Shown in pieces: positions 46,601 to 61,600 of a DNA stretch of 64,000 nucleotides (position 1 is its first letter; every line of letters starts with the position of its first letter). This stretch comes from Monarcha castaneiventris obscurior (taxonomy: Eukaryota > Chordata > Aves > Passeriformes > Monarchidae). Where the stretch lies: assembly GCA_026261815.1 (NCBI GenBank), contig JAMPIT010000230.1, positions 5,703,001 through 5,767,000 of the forward strand, in the 5' to 3' direction. Made by a program: the position numbers and the translations under genes. Under the pieces are notes generated by a model, which worked only from the letters and a program-made list of their open reading frames with translations, made no database searches and was not told the DNA's origin.

Positions 46601-49600
46601 GGTAATGGTCCAGGATAAAAAAGAAATTAAGACACTAAAAGCACACAGGTAAATACTTAATGTCAATTAGGCACCTATAAGACTGTGCCCTATAAAAACA
46701 TTAATGTTCCAGGCACATTAGTTCATACCAACATACATTACAGTACCTGCCAAATAACTGCTATTTGAAAGGAATGAAAGGTACAGAATTTCTCCCCCCC
46801 ACCTCCCCCCGTGCACACAGACAAAACCTCTGGAGAATCATGGAATGATTGAGGTTGGCAAGGACCTCCAGGGATCACCTGGTCAGCCCCCTGCTCAAGC
46901 AGGGACACCTAGAGCTGACTGCCAAGACCATGTCCAAGCATCTTTTGAGTATCTCCAAGCTTGGAGACTCCAAAATCTCCCTGGACAACCTCTGCCAGTA
47001 CTCAGACACCCTCACAGTAGTGAGTAGTAAGAGTAGTAAGAAATGAACCTTAGATACCCTTATTCTTATTTTTGCTGAGGGTCATTTTGCTTATACAGGT
47101 TGAAAAATATAAAGCTTGAACATTATTATTAGTGACATCAGTAATTTAAGAGCTGGGCAAGAATCTGTACTCCTGACTTTGAGAAAGATACAGGTACATG
47201 TAAGAAATATTTCAATTTATTTCAATAAAGCAAAACTATCCAAATAAAACTTGAAGTTCAGTGGTTTATTTCTTTTCTTTTTTTCCTGAGCAAAAACCTC
47301 TTCCCTGACATTACGGTTTTGACTTAACATTTCTTCTTTGAGTCATTTCACTTCTCTCCCACAGTTCCATTACATTACTCAAATTTCTTAGACGAACCAA
47401 ATGTCCTGGCACAGAAGACATTGCCACTTCTATTTCACATAATACCTGCTGCACTTTTTGAATCCATTTACTCCTCACATTTTTTCCTCTGTATGTGAAA
47501 AGGAGCATTAGAGCCTGACATCTTCAAAATCATTAACAATCCCATCTAAAACTGGAGATTTGAGATCAGCTTGTAGAGTACATTTATTTCTCACGCTCAG
47601 TCTACACCACTGGATCTGCCTTGAGCACGGAACATTAGTGCAATATGAGAAAACACAAAGTGTAGGTACACAAGACAAATCAGCCTTCTAAACAAGAACA
47701 AAGTTTATTCAGCACTATACAACCAACCAGATCGCATCAGGTTTTTCAGAAGGTGGTTCTGTATCTCAGATTTCACAACTGCATTTGGTTACACAAACAC
47801 TATTTCACCCTTAACACATCCTCCAAACCAAGCACGGGTTGCACAGCAAACCATCAGGATGCCTCCAGTAAGGAATAAGACTGATTTGTAGCTATCCTGT
47901 GTTCTAGTACTTAAAGAAGAATTCAAACACAAGATGCAGACTGATACAGACTAAAAACATCTACATGGTTTATTAAAGGTGGTCATAAGGAGAACAACCT
48001 CAACACCACTATCAATTAAAATATCAAACTCAGATTTCAGTCCAGCATTAACTACACTGCCTTAAATAACACTCCTATACTGTAAATTTAAGAGATGAAC
48101 ACAACCATAGCCTTTAGAAATAATTAAAAATGTAAAAATACACTGGCTTCATTTTCACAAAATGTGATTAAGTTAGACATTATAAAATTAAGTGGACAAT
48201 TGAAATACATGTTAAGGTGGTGGGCTTTCATACACTCACTGCTATACACTAAGAATATTGTTATGACTTCAAGTTACATTTGTGTGCACGGGGAGAAAGG
48301 GGTGGGAAAGAAATAAAGGAAGTAGGAGGACCAGAAAAAATATATTCCTTTTTAAATAAAAAACTTGTCTAGAACAAAGCCTGCAATTAGAAAGACTATT
48401 TGCCACTCAAAAATTAGAAAATTTTAATCTGTAACCAGGACATATTTTCATCAATGGAAACAGATGAAGCAATATAAAGCACGGTTACTTCTCCAGACAC
48501 TCCCTGAAGATACCAGAAAACAAAAAAACAAGCAAAAAAAAACAAAACAAAAAAAACCACAACTAAACAAAAAAACCCCACATTTACATGAACAGATTTT
48601 TATTAAAGAGAAGGGGCTCATAAAGCACCCTCACTTTGGTACACGCTGGGGTTGTGCCTACTCTCCAGGGACATGCAGAGAAGAAGGAGGGTTGTAAACG
48701 CTATGAAGGAGGAGATGAACTGGAAGTGGAACACAAAGAGCAACAGGATAGAACTAATGCAAGCTAAAAAGAAAGGCAGAAGTGTTGAAAAGAGTCTGGT
48801 CTTCAATTCATACATAAACTTCTCTGCCTGTCAATAAATGAGAGGGACATGTTCCCAAAATGGACTCGGGACCATTGTTTAGGAAGCACGAACACCCTCC
48901 AGTTTGAAGGAAGGTGGTACTTCTCTTTCTCAACACTGGCTTTGGTTTCAGTAACTCCACTTTAAAGTATTTTTCCATGAAGGTATCTAGAACAAAGCAT
49001 CAACTATCATTGCACTACAAGCACATAACAACATCTTTGGTAACTGCTGAACAGGAAAACAAAACACACCAACACCTTAGAAATTCCTCCAGCTGAGTTT
49101 CAGATTATCCATAAAGCAAAAGCCACTCCTGAAAATCAATTTCCTGCATGGTTCCCCACTGTCCCTAAGCAGAAGTTTGACATCTTACAGGCTGACACAT
49201 TAAAGGAGTCTCTTGCGGAAGATGAAAAAAAAATACGACATACAAAAACTTTTGGAAGCAAATTACTATAATCCAATAGAAACTGTAATTTAACTGTTTA
49301 TCAAGAAAACTGGGGAAAAGGACTGACAGATTATACCCTCAAACCCCCCCACCTTCCATTTTTTTTTTAAACTTCGAAGTTTCACAGCTTACAGGTCCAC
49401 AGTTCACCTACACTTTTACTCACAGCATATTTTCAAAATCCACCTAGTTCTTTAACATGAGCACTTAACCAAGTGAAGTATTTTATTAAAGGAAAGATAT
49501 TTAACACGTCAATCCCAGCAGACTGCAACTTGCCAGAAGCCCAGTAATATCTGTCATCTTCTCTGTGCACTAATGGGGAGAGTGAAAAAAAAGTGCATTT

Positions 49601-52600
49601 GAAGCTCTCAAGGCCTGCCTACAAATAAAAGCTGTCCTACAAACACATTCTAAGGATCTTGGGGTTTGCACAGCCTTAGAGATATCTGACTCTCAGACTT
49701 GTAATTCTTTAAAATTCAATTGTCAAGACATTCGGAAGTTTTTATAGTTTAATCCTGAGCTACTTATGCTGCCTGGAGTACCAGGCCTAAGGGTTCATGT
49801 TTCCAGAAAAGCCTAATTTTAACAGGAAAGGTTTTAATTATTTTAGAAGTGTTCTGACAAATTTTTAATTGCTAGTCTGGAAGGCATCATCAAAATCTTA
49901 CCATGTTTCTTTTCTATTATGATTAACACAGACCCTGGATGACAAATAGCCAAAAGATATTAAAAAACAGCACATGGCCAAAAAAGGTAATTCTTCATCC
50001 GAAAAACCCAATGAAGTACAAATGGCAACAACAGTCCTGAAGGGATAACAGATGTCATACAAGCAACTCAGAAAGCATAATTACCAAGGAAACCACCCCT
50101 TCCCTGCAGCACATTTGTGTTGAGGGATGACTATTATGCCACTTACAACACATTAAGACTTTTCCCGCTATGTGTGTTTACCCATAACACCTAGAGACTA
50201 GTTTTACTTTAGAAGGTAACGTGTGGTGATAGGTTCTTAGAGCTTTTCAGTAATGAAGAAGAAAACTTCTTGATAATGGAGACAAAAGTGTTGGGGATTT
50301 TTTCCCCATTTAAAATTCTGTAACTACTTTGAATTATAAATGTATAATTTTTTTATAATATTTGTTACAGTATTATAATATTATAATATTTGTAACAATA
50401 CAAAATGCTTTGCCATTAATTTAGCACCAGTAACAAGTGAAGACCTTGCTCTGCACATTGGTTGTCCACCAAGCAAGGCCTCTCATAGAACAGGCAGTTG
50501 GCACAGGGATCTCTCCTGACTCACAAGGGCAGTGCATAGGCAAGAAACCTGCCTGTCTGCTCCTCTCTCCATTAAGAGCCACATGTAAACTCTGGGAAGT
50601 TTAAAAGGAAATCTCTGACAACTGCCATTCTAGCAATGCTAAGGTAAGACATGCACCATCTTCCAGGAAAGGCTCTGTGGAAGATAACGTTATCTTCCGA
50701 GCAACGGCACAACCCTGTGCCAGAAACGCACAAGTTGTTATTTTTTGGGAAAGAATTATTACATAAATGAAAGCAATCAAGCCATTTTTTGCCAATTTAT
50801 GCTCTGCCAGTTATGACTAGAAACACAAATATCATTCTTCAGAAATTTAAGCATAGTTTTTAATGCTGTCTAATGCTATATGGATTTTAACATACGCATA
50901 GAGATATGTACCAAGAGTTCTTTTGTTTTAATGCTGATGAATGATTAGAAAACCTTTCAATATGTTATCTTCTCTTTTTGCAAGAAGCAAAATTCCTGGT
51001 AAAGTCAAAGAACTACAGCCCCATTCTTACCTTAAGGAAAAGCATTTCTTTGTTGGAACATTACCTGGCTAGAAATTTTGATGAACATATCGTTAGCTCC
51101 TATAAGATGGACAATTTTGGAGCTACATTGCCAATGTGAGACATGGAATGACTTGTGTTAATTCCACATTTTAATTTGGTTGCAATTGTGCAGGAAAAAA
51201 AATAAAACAGCCTATCATCAGTGAAATAAAAATTACATGTTACACACAAAACCAGAGAGTGCTAACTAAGTTTCTATGGTGCTGAATATTTGAACACAGT
51301 TCTGCTTGGACATCTTGACCTCTTGCAAGGTAGGTAAACATCACTTTTTACACCATGCCCTGACCCATGGGGAAAGCCTGGGAAACATTTCTGCAATCAT
51401 GGCACATTCAAAGTACACATGACACCCATTGTTTTCACATGACAGAAAGGAGTCTTAGTAACCTCAGGATTTGTTCAGTGAGGGGCTGACAGCAACAAAC
51501 ACACATGATAACATCTGCAAGAAAAGTGAAGGCACTAAAAAAGGGAGAATTACACAGGGTATGAGGTTGGGGATGTTATATATTAACCCCAATTACATTT
51601 TTTAGCATGTGACACCCCTTCTTTCTCAATTTGCAAGCATTAGTGAAGAGATGAGTGTCAAGCATTTCACCCACTTCTATGGTTTGACACCAGACTTGGA
51701 GCAATCTTTGCTGGGACCTCTTCAAGGCAGTCCACAAACAAGTCTTTTAATAAGTAAAGGAGAAGCATTTTGCATCAGGCAACATTAAACACATACTACA
51801 TCTAGCAAAGGGGTCATTACCTTATGAGACTACACAAATTACTAAGTCAAAAACAGATGCTGTAGTTTTAGGAAAACTCAGTTCATTTTAAAAATGCAGC
51901 TGCTAATGACTCAGAACCCTCATGGAGCCAGCTAAGAAAATTTTAATCAAGAAGTAATATATTCAGGCATCAGATTCAAGTAAAAAAAAAAAAAAAAAAC
52001 AACATTTCCTTGCCCATACAAGAACCAAATACTTCAGACTGTAACCAGCACTGGCTGCACCTTCTCCTACACCACCTCTTCCCCCACAGAATCTTCCCAG
52101 CCTGTGGAGATTTTAAGATTAAAATGAGCACTTTTTATCACAAGTATATTTTAAAGTTTATTTTTATTTTCCACACAATACAAACATGAAAAACTCAGTC
52201 ATAAAACATTCCCAGCAACTTTCAGCTGATTTTTCTGTAAACATATTTTCTCAAATGGTTTCGCAGCTGTTACTATGCTGTCAGTGGAGGAAGAGTAGGC
52301 AGCCGAAATACTGAACTGCATCAAACTTAACAGCTACACAGAATAAGTCACAAAATCCAGAAAATTCAAAGAGAAGCAAAGAACTGGACAGAGGAGAACA
52401 AAATGAAAGTTTTGTTGAAAAAAAATAAAATTATTTCTTTGGGTACTGGCTAAAGACATATAACAATAAGCATTAGAGTTATTCCTGCCAAGCTGGAAGT
52501 GAAGGACCAAAATCCCTCAACTAGAGCTCAAGAAAAAGATGCCTGGTGAGGAGGCCATCTATCAGGATGCAGTACACCCACTGGAGTGATTCCTCTGCCA

Positions 52601-55600
52601 AAGAAAGCTTGTGCTCCCTTCTGCAGTGTCCCAGAGGAGTATCCAAACCAAAACGTTATAGCATACCTTGGGGTCCAACCCAACGTTCCTGTTGACACCA
52701 CTACACACAAATAACTCAGCAAAATAACCTAAGAGCCAACATGGATGCCTTGCAGACTTGAGTCCTCACGACCGGGATAAAAACCAGTTCTTTCTCACTT
52801 TTTCCCCAAGGATTATTCAACTGTCCAATGCAAGATGGACTCCAGTGAGAATGATAATGTGAGATTCATTCATTGCCTAGCAGTTAAGGCACTGTTTCAA
52901 ATACATGGATTCAAATTACTCAAGCAAAGAGCATGCCCCTTGCTCTTCCACATTAGGTATCATTCTTGTAGATTTAACATAGAAATAGTACATTAGAAAT
53001 ATTATTCCTTCCAAATTTTGTAACATAATACATATCAGAATACATACCAATTTCTTAAAATGAGGAAAAGCTACACAGAATAGCAGAAAAAATGCAAGCA
53101 CACACTAACTGGAATAAAATAATACAGCCTACAGCAGTCAGGTGTACACGACTACCCTGCTGCAGCTTGCCTATGCAGATCCATGGACATACAAACCAAA
53201 CCTTCTGGGAAGGAGGGAAATGAGAAATGAAAGGACAATCACAGCAAAATGATAACTGTCCCAGTGTTACCCCTTTCCCCCACAAGTTTGCTCTGTTGTT
53301 CCATTAGCCCAGCCTTCACTAATTAACTCTCCGATGCTCCACTCCCTCCACCTACCAAGTTTCCCAGACTTTCTAAAGCCACCTGCAACAACAACATGGG
53401 AGCTGTGGGATTTCTGACACTATGAGTCTCCCTCTAATAACTCACTTTTGGATCAGAAAGAATCTTTCCTGCTAGACTGGCCTGATAGGAAGATAAATAG
53501 ATGCTTTCCAACTTCCTTGTAGCTTGGCAGAGCATTGAGACAAGTAACACAAAGTATAAAGAAAGTCTTGGAATTTGTGATTGTGTTTCTGGCAAAAAGA
53601 AACCCTGAAGACTGTTACCAAAAGCAAATGACATGTAGAAGAACACAGGTCACTTTTAAAGTTCTAAAATAAGTAAAGAAAACAAAAGTAAATCCCCTGA
53701 AGTCATGTCTACTACTAATGCCCTGATAGGGTCAATAAGCTCAAGAAGCAAGCACACTTGTAGGAACTGGTCAAAGCACCAGAATGATGGAAGTTCCTAT
53801 TAATAAGGTGAGAAACTCTTGAGAAAGCTACCAAAAAAAATAGACAGGGATGGGAGAAAGTCTCTGGTTCTCCCTCCTCCCCTCCTTTGTAAATAAAGTT
53901 GTTGTCTGCCTCACAAAGTCTCACTACAGATGTGTAAGTTCCTTCCTTGAGATGTCAGTTCAGCATAAGTGATTCTTAATATATAGCAATCCTTAACGTG
54001 AAGTAATTACACTAATACTAAACAAGTAATATAGACTACAGAGCTAAATATCACACGGTTATCAGTATCAAAATCCCACTGCTTTCAGAGAAGGAATGAA
54101 AAGTGGTGTCTGCCTAGTAAAGATTAATTTAATAAATGAAAACCCATTAGAAAAATGTTTATTGCCTTTCTATGATTAAGGCAATTATAGTAAACCTTTC
54201 TGCTACCAATATAAAATTCTATGGAAATGTTCTTATCTGTAAATTAAAAGTACAGTTATAGTAAATCTGTAAGTATTTTTCAATTTTAATATAAGTAGCA
54301 AAAGCACATAAACAGGCTTAAAATAGAGACAAAGTTTTGCTTGTTCTGAATGGTCACTACTTGATGTCAATGGAGACACAAATGAAGACACTGCCTAATG
54401 TGAAAATATTTAACTATTCAAATCTTAATAAGTTATTCCTCATGCATAAACCAGCCATTTTTCTAAAACAAATCACATCCTCCAAATAAAACTAACAAAA
54501 AAATCAATTTAATGCGTCTGACCATTTAATGAAATAAATCCAAACACACTGAGATGGGAAGATGCTCACATTGCCTCTTGAAGCCTCTAACTCAGACATG
54601 CCAAATTCTTAGAGGCATCTGCCTGTTTCCATTGACTAAAAATGGGGTCTGAATCACAGTCATTTAAGGAACTTGCATATGTAAATACTTCCTTCCCAAA
54701 GCATGGCAAATTTTTCCATGAAACATTTCCATTTTAAATTAATTTGTCACATGAATTTTATTATAAACTGACCATAAAAAGAAAAAGAAAAAAAATTACA
54801 TCTCAGGGCTTTTAGATAAACAGCTATTATCTACCACAAACAGAAGAGTCTACAGAGGGCATTAAGAATGCTCCATCCAGACAAAATTTAAAAGCTACTT
54901 ATTTCTGCCTAAAAATAAGTGTCTTAGGGCAAAAAAATATTTTAGAAGCCAGTGCTTCAGTCTACATCAGTGATAAACTAAGAGATTCAAGCTTAGTGTC
55001 AGTAGCTGTACCATCTGCACACTTTACAAGTAACAGAAGTATTTAACATGTTTATTTTTGCTCATGCAGAACTCCATAAGTTATCCTAAAACCAAATAAA
55101 AAACAACTCCATTTATCCACTAAGAGAGCAGCAGAGGAAAATATTTTCACCTTATTCCATTTGCAGGCTTCCAGCTACGTGCTAAGGCTTTTAGCAGAAA
55201 CTGTGGAAATTCTACAAAGCATAAGCATGCTACATACAGCACAAATGTGCAAGTTCAGGGCAACGTAGGCGTGGGGAATGCACAAAAGTTCAGCAACGCA
55301 GCCCATTCCTGGCTGGGGTGAGGTGGAATAACTAATGCTCCAGTGCTAGCTTCCAAAGCTGAGTAGTTTTACAGATGCCTCTACCTACTCATAATGCGTC
55401 ACCTAATGCAGATTCTCACAGTGTGCTAGAGAAGTCACAGTCAGAAAATTATTTCAATTTTCACATTTCAAAATAACACCATTTTCTTTGTGCAGTATTT
55501 TTACCCCAATATTGCTAACAATGCTTGGTTCATCTTGTTACTCTACAAATTTCTGTAGCTCAAATACATTAAAGTGCTGCAAGAACACAAACTAATTTTC

Positions 55601-58600
55601 ACACATTTTGATTTTCTATCTGCATTATAGAGTTGATCAAAAAAAGTAATTATAACCTCAGCTCCACACACTGGGGCAGAAAGGCTGAACCCCTGCTCAG
55701 ATAACAAAGTGGCAGTGAGGCAGCCAGTGCAGAAAAGCTGTACCAAATAAACTCCACCATCAGCCTATCTCCTGGTAGCCTATTTTTTTGTTACACTTAC
55801 TTACACTGAGGCCTCCTTAAACGAAGTACCATCTAATTTATGGAAGCAACCAACTGACATTTAACTACTTCAATGAAACGGAGCACAGATCACATCTCAT
55901 CACATCTTGATCCAATGTGTGCAACAACCAACATTCCCTTATTTCCCCCTCAGCTGTCCCCAGATACAAAACTGTTACTTATATTCAACAAACCACGGAT
56001 GCCCTTATGATAATATAAAAAAGGCAGATTTTTGCATATAATGTCCCCAACTGACTTAAACAAGAAGTCTTATAAAAACCTGATAAAATATTTTATATAT
56101 CCATATAACCAAATCCACATTAAGCCATTATTCCTCATATGACAAGTTTCTCTCTCCTGGCCACTGATTTTTGAATTTTTTTGATCTCTCTCTCAGTGAA
56201 ACATGATGTGACCTTAAGCTGTCAAATACATGGATGTTTTTTACCTGTCCTGCACAGCCTTTGATCCTAAATGTCTAAATACAGGCATTTAGGCAAAAAA
56301 AAAAAAAAAAAAGAACTTATGTGTGCTGAAGTCAAGGTTTTGAAATTTAAAAAAAAAAATAGTAATTCAACCAGGATTCCCAACCTCTTTTGCCTTACGT
56401 GTAGTAATTGTCATGCTCTTACATCATTGTGAAAGGACAGCAAACAGATATCGCTGCAAACAGACATCACTTTTACAAAGGTATTTTCATTTCACACTGA
56501 TCTACAGTAGAGTTACAGATTCCAGCCACAGATTCACAAAAGTAGGCCCAACAACCACCAAACTCTTTACACACTAATTTGCTAATATATATACATACAC
56601 CTGGAAGGTAAGAATATTTTTCTTTCCTCTGCAGAAGTGCAAATGAAGGTCTTGGTAGTGTAAAGCTGTAATTTTAACATGTTTTCAGAGTTGTAACTCT
56701 TGTCAATGTGACATGCCAACAAGTTATACCAAACCTTCTTATCTTCCCTTTCCAACCATAAGTTCTTCTCATACTTAATATTACATGGGGCTGTCCTCTA
56801 CATTACCATTTCCAAATACATTCTACATTTAGCTGTGTACAAGCTGTTTCTGGGACTTCAGTGGAAGCAGGAACCTCACAAAGGTTCCAGATAGGCATCA
56901 CCCTTAATGCAAGATCTACAGTTAAATACAGTCCTTAACTCTGCACCTTACATCCTACAGATTAAGTTACGGGTTTGTACAACTGCCAGCTAGGTATGCC
57001 TTTAATAGGGAGAAGGAAAAACCATGATCAAGCAACTTGCCAAATCAAAATCCCAGAATAATCAAGATCAGCAGCTTCCAAACAACAACAAACTCTAATA
57101 AATTTTAGGTGGTGTCATTTTAAAGGACTCCAGTTTAAAAACTGGACTTCATATCTGAACTGAACATGTTAGCTTATGTCAAAAATACAAACCCAAACAG
57201 CTGCCTTTGATGTGACTGATTAAACAACTTTTGTCTCTGGTATTACTAATGGAATGAGTAAATGGGTTGTAATATAATGTACAATAATTCAGTTGCATAC
57301 TAGTAAACATTTCATAGACATCAGAGCACTAAAGTCTCAGTTCATGCAGAATGATTTTATAGACAAATAAATACGAGCTTAAATGCCAAATAAACATCCA
57401 CTGTTAACAGGGCACCTCAAGACTATTTGGTGAGCCATGACAAAGAGTGGCCTGTGCGTATTGCAGTCAGAGGTACAAGCAAAAAGCATAAAGCACAGTC
57501 AAATGCTGTTTGCAAGCAAGACTCAAGATTCTTGAACTCTCCAAATCCCTTTTACAGAAAAGTCAAGGCAAATTTTAAAAACTGATTGATTTTAATTAGA
57601 GATTATTTCATATTGGAAACAATTTCCAAGCCGCTTATGTGCCAGTGTTTTGCAATATAGGAACAAATTTCTTTCCATGAAAATCTGCTTGAGATAAGCA
57701 AAAAAGTTTCCAAAAGTAAATACTTCAAAGCTAACTTTGAACGTACTTCCTACATTGTCATCACACACTGAAATGTCTTCTATAGTAATTTACACCTACA
57801 GTTGTACCAGAGTTCTACTGGTACAAGCAGCAAAGCTGGGAGTACAGATTTTCTACATGGAAAAATACAGAAATTAGAATTTCCATACCCATCAAGAAAT
57901 AAAAAAGCAGCAGGTTCACTTTTCACTAAATTTATTACTGTGGTTTTTTTACTTGGAGTTTGCAAATACAATCCATTGTAACACAATGCATCAGAAACTT
58001 AAGTTTTGTTCAGTTCTATTTCATAGTGACATGACTAGGAAAAGTCATTGCTATTGATAAATATAAAGCGGATCAAATCACACACTGAGGAGATGGGAGA
58101 CATACATACTCTGGTTGCTCAGCAAGCTAACAACAGAGTATACCAAAAAAACAGTTTCAAAAAATGTTAATGGTAGTATTTTTGCAAAGCTTCACCTTTT
58201 CACCCTCTCCCCAAATAGGTAATTTTACTTACAAAACATTTTTAAAAGCCATGCTTCAGTAAAAGAGATGAAGAGAAGAAATCTGCCTTTAGGAGTAGAA
58301 ACCCCTGCATTTTACTATCTGGAAAGGAACTACACCCCAGCTTTTACTTGCACGGGTTAAGCTGCAGCTGCTAACACAGGCAGGGCTCTGCAGCCACAAC
58401 AGCCAAATCTTTATACAGTAGCAAGCACAACACAATAAATGTTCTGAACACTGGCCCAGCTCACCTGCCTGCAGCATATGAATAAACTGCTACATTTTTA
58501 AGCGGTGTTTTTATTAAAATAAACTGAGAATTTGGGAAGAGCCGTCAAGGAAAGGCAAGCAGATGGAGGGACTAGCTGACACATAACAATAGCTGGTGAA

Positions 58601-61600
58601 ATATTACTCTTATTTTCTGTAATAAACACCAAGATCAAAACATTACGCAAGTTAAATTTCCTTGAAAGGTTCCCAGCAGGAGTTTTCCTTTTTGTTTGTG
58701 CAGTATGCGATTTCCTCTCACCCACAAAAAACATACCAAGAATGTGCATGTGCCACTAACACTAAGCAGCACTTCCTTAATCACTCATTTCCAACAATTT
58801 ATGGATGATCAGTGGCAAAAACGAGCAAAAATAATGAAAGCATGCAATGAAAGCTCATTGAGACAAACCGGCTTGGACTTCCTACTCATTTCTGTGTCTC
58901 TTTAAGATGGGGGTCTGATACAAATTAGCCACTGGGAAAAAAGTCATCTGGTCATAAAATACAGTACAGGGTCACTTTTATGTAAGTTTGCCAAAAGGGA
59001 CATAAACCAGGACAATTTCAAACTGTGACACAGGATAGAAGTATATTAAAAAAATCTTTGTTCCTCCTCCATTGTGCTGTCATGTTGCTCAGCTTTATAG
59101 ACATTCTGAGCACCAGCTCTGGCCTCTTCGCTTCCACCTGGTCTACCTAATTAATTAAGCAAGGAAGTTACCTCAAATTTTTGTACTATTTGTTTTTATT
59201 ATCATGCACTTCTTTTGATGTTCCAGGAGTTAACCTCTTAATCCACAGACTCTGTGTGCTGTGTTCTGAACATTTTGGGATGTCTGGATAATTTGGATAA
59301 TTGGTCAGGATGTTGCTGTCGCTCATGTTAAACTTTATGCTATGACTTCAAGTTCAAAGATCAGTATTAAGGTAATATACTTCATAAAGCCTTTTTAAAA
59401 CTCTACACTTCTGATTATGCAATACCTAGTTTTTCCAGTTTCTCACAGTAGTAAATTGCACTATTTGTACTCTCTTATGAGGAAATTACTCCAAAATGTC
59501 TTTCTCCTTGTCAACTTCAAATAAATACAAATTTCCATTGAAGTTACATCAAGAGAAAGCATATTTTAAAGGTCAAGAAAAGGTATAGCAATTATCTCCT
59601 CAAAAATGTTTGCCTCCTTCACACAGCAGCACACATGTAATTTTCTGTGCAGTCTGTTACCACACATGGAAACATCAGCACTGTAACCTACTCAACCGCA
59701 AATAGCACAATTTTTCTTTTTTGGAGAGAATGATAAAGAATGAGGTTAATTCTGACATTAAGAAACAGTGTTGACAACTTTGTTTCATAACTACTATAGA
59801 ATCTGAGCACATCAGTGACAAAGAACTAAAAGATTATCTAAACAAGAAACATAACTTTATGCAGACTCTACAAAGGAAGACAAGAAGAACAGAGAAAGAT
59901 GTAAAACAGTTTTTAATACTGCTGCAAGAGATTAAAGTGATATCAGGTACTCCAACAGCTCAGTTAATAGCACTGGCTGAGGCACAATGTATCACAATTC
60001 AAAGTCTTGAAAAATCCAATTCACATGTGTGCACAAAAATACATGTGTGCATCCATGCACACATGGCAGATACACAAGGACACACATGTATGTGCATATT
60101 GATCTTATACACTTCCAGTATTGGCTGGATCATTATTATTGTCCTGATCTGAATTCAAGTGCCATTAAATGGAAACGAACAAGAGCAAAGAGCAGCACTT
60201 AAGCTCTTCAGAAGGGCAGAGTCAACCCACTTAGGCCCAAAATGTCCCTTCTGATTTCACACAGTGGATTTTATGAAAAACTAGCAGAGAATCAGTCTGA
60301 ACTCCAGTGCAGCATTGCATCCATCCATCCATGGCCAGTGCCTCATTTCCCTGTTTCTCTCCTCTGCACAATATGCAAGCCCTTGGTTGCTTTAAACTGC
60401 TGCCCTGGGGAATCCAAGTGAGTCTCTAAGAGGGGCCATGTGCCATTTAGAAAGTATACTAGCAGCCAGGGACAAGAGCCATAGGAAATTGGAAGATGGT
60501 TAATCAAACCCATTCTGATTCTGAACAGTTAAGGGAGCAGTGCTACCATTCAGGAACATGGAAAGAAAAGTGATACAAAGCTCGCAACAGCAACCTATGA
60601 GCTATCTGAAATATCAGGGTTGGGAAAAGAAACGAACACACATTATAGTCAATACATAAAATCAACTTTTATAGCACAGTCTGTGATAAACAAACAGATA
60701 GCTAAAATCTTCAGGAGTCAGATCCATACATGACAATGACTAAAATTACTGTTGCTATTTAATCTGAACAAAGACATCCATTAAAAATGAAAAAAGTCAT
60801 TTCAATTTCAGGAATGAAACTCTTTTAATTATGCCTTTTCAGAACTTTTATTAAAGTCCAACAAGTAATTCATACATGAACACCTTCAAACAGACATCCT
60901 CACGGTGCACACCTATATCCCAAGTGACCTATTTGGCCATTATGATGGTAATTCAATGACAGGGTGACCCACATAAAAGCTTCCACTGCAACAGTCTTTT
61001 TATACAAATTTTGATCTGAGCTGGGTATCTAGAATCAACTGCTTTCCCAACTCCCAAATGAAAGATTAAAGATCCATGCCAAACCTCTTTACTGAATGTC
61101 TTCACATTTACAGTAGATCCTTCTTAAGTGCTACAAGTTTTGCCAAATGTATGAAATGTTCTTTTAAATTGAGATCACTAAAATCTGGTTTTTCCAGTGA
61201 ACAGTAATAACATTTGAATACTGTTTTATCTCTCTGGTTCATTAGGTTGGTTTTTTGGTTTTTTTTTAATACATTAAATAATTTGTTTAAATACCAAAAT
61301 TCTACAAAGTAATCACGGTCTCAAAATCTTCTCAGAAAAGAGGTAAGAAACACGACAAAAACCTACAGAAAGTAAAAAACTATGGGAAATAACTTTCCTT
61401 CACAGATGTTAGAACTGAAAACCTTACATGTAATCCTGATTTTGATTAATTATGAACTTTCCCAGATTCTAATGACACAATTATGTGATGTAATTCTTTA
61501 AAACATATATAGCAATTATTACAAGTAGAATCATTTATCTACATCAGCACCTGAACAGAACAGCACATTTAATTTTAACTATCAACTTAGTCCAAAAGTG

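Larger units (their letters stand above)
47046..58679 (-). other. LMBR1 intron 5, middle portion
   Basis: About 11.6 kb of AT-rich intron. Holds A-rich simple sequence at 48,517-48,578, an A18 run at 51,982-51,999, another at 56,295-56,312 and an AT-rich palindrome at 50,363-50,397. No gene or interspersed repeat recognised. Confidence 0.75.
58680..59400. promoter_or_regulatory. ZRS: ZRS / MFCS1, long-range SHH limb enhancer in LMBR1 intron 5
   Basis: Read on the minus strand, this roughly 720-bp block follows the known vertebrate ZRS order. It shows the GTTAACTCC/GATTAAGAGG segment, the CCTGACCAATTATCC segment, the AATTAATTAGGTAGACC segment with AGGTGGAAGCGAAG, then GTCCTGGTTTATGTCCC, GACCAGATGAC, CCAGTGGCTAATTTG, and AAGGAAGTGCTGCTTAGTG. 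It lies in the intron after the exon 5 equivalent, as in human and mouse. Known role: it drives posterior limb-bud expression of SHH, which lies several hundred kb away, past RNF32 (here to the left). Point changes in it cause preaxial polydactyly, in chickens as well. The recognition is from memory of the human sequence; the outer edges are approximate. Confidence 0.95.

Noticed and set aside
51982..51999. Poly-A run as a sign of a retroposed SINE or processed pseudogene
   Set aside because: No SINE promoter boxes, no coding match and no obvious flanking duplication were seen.
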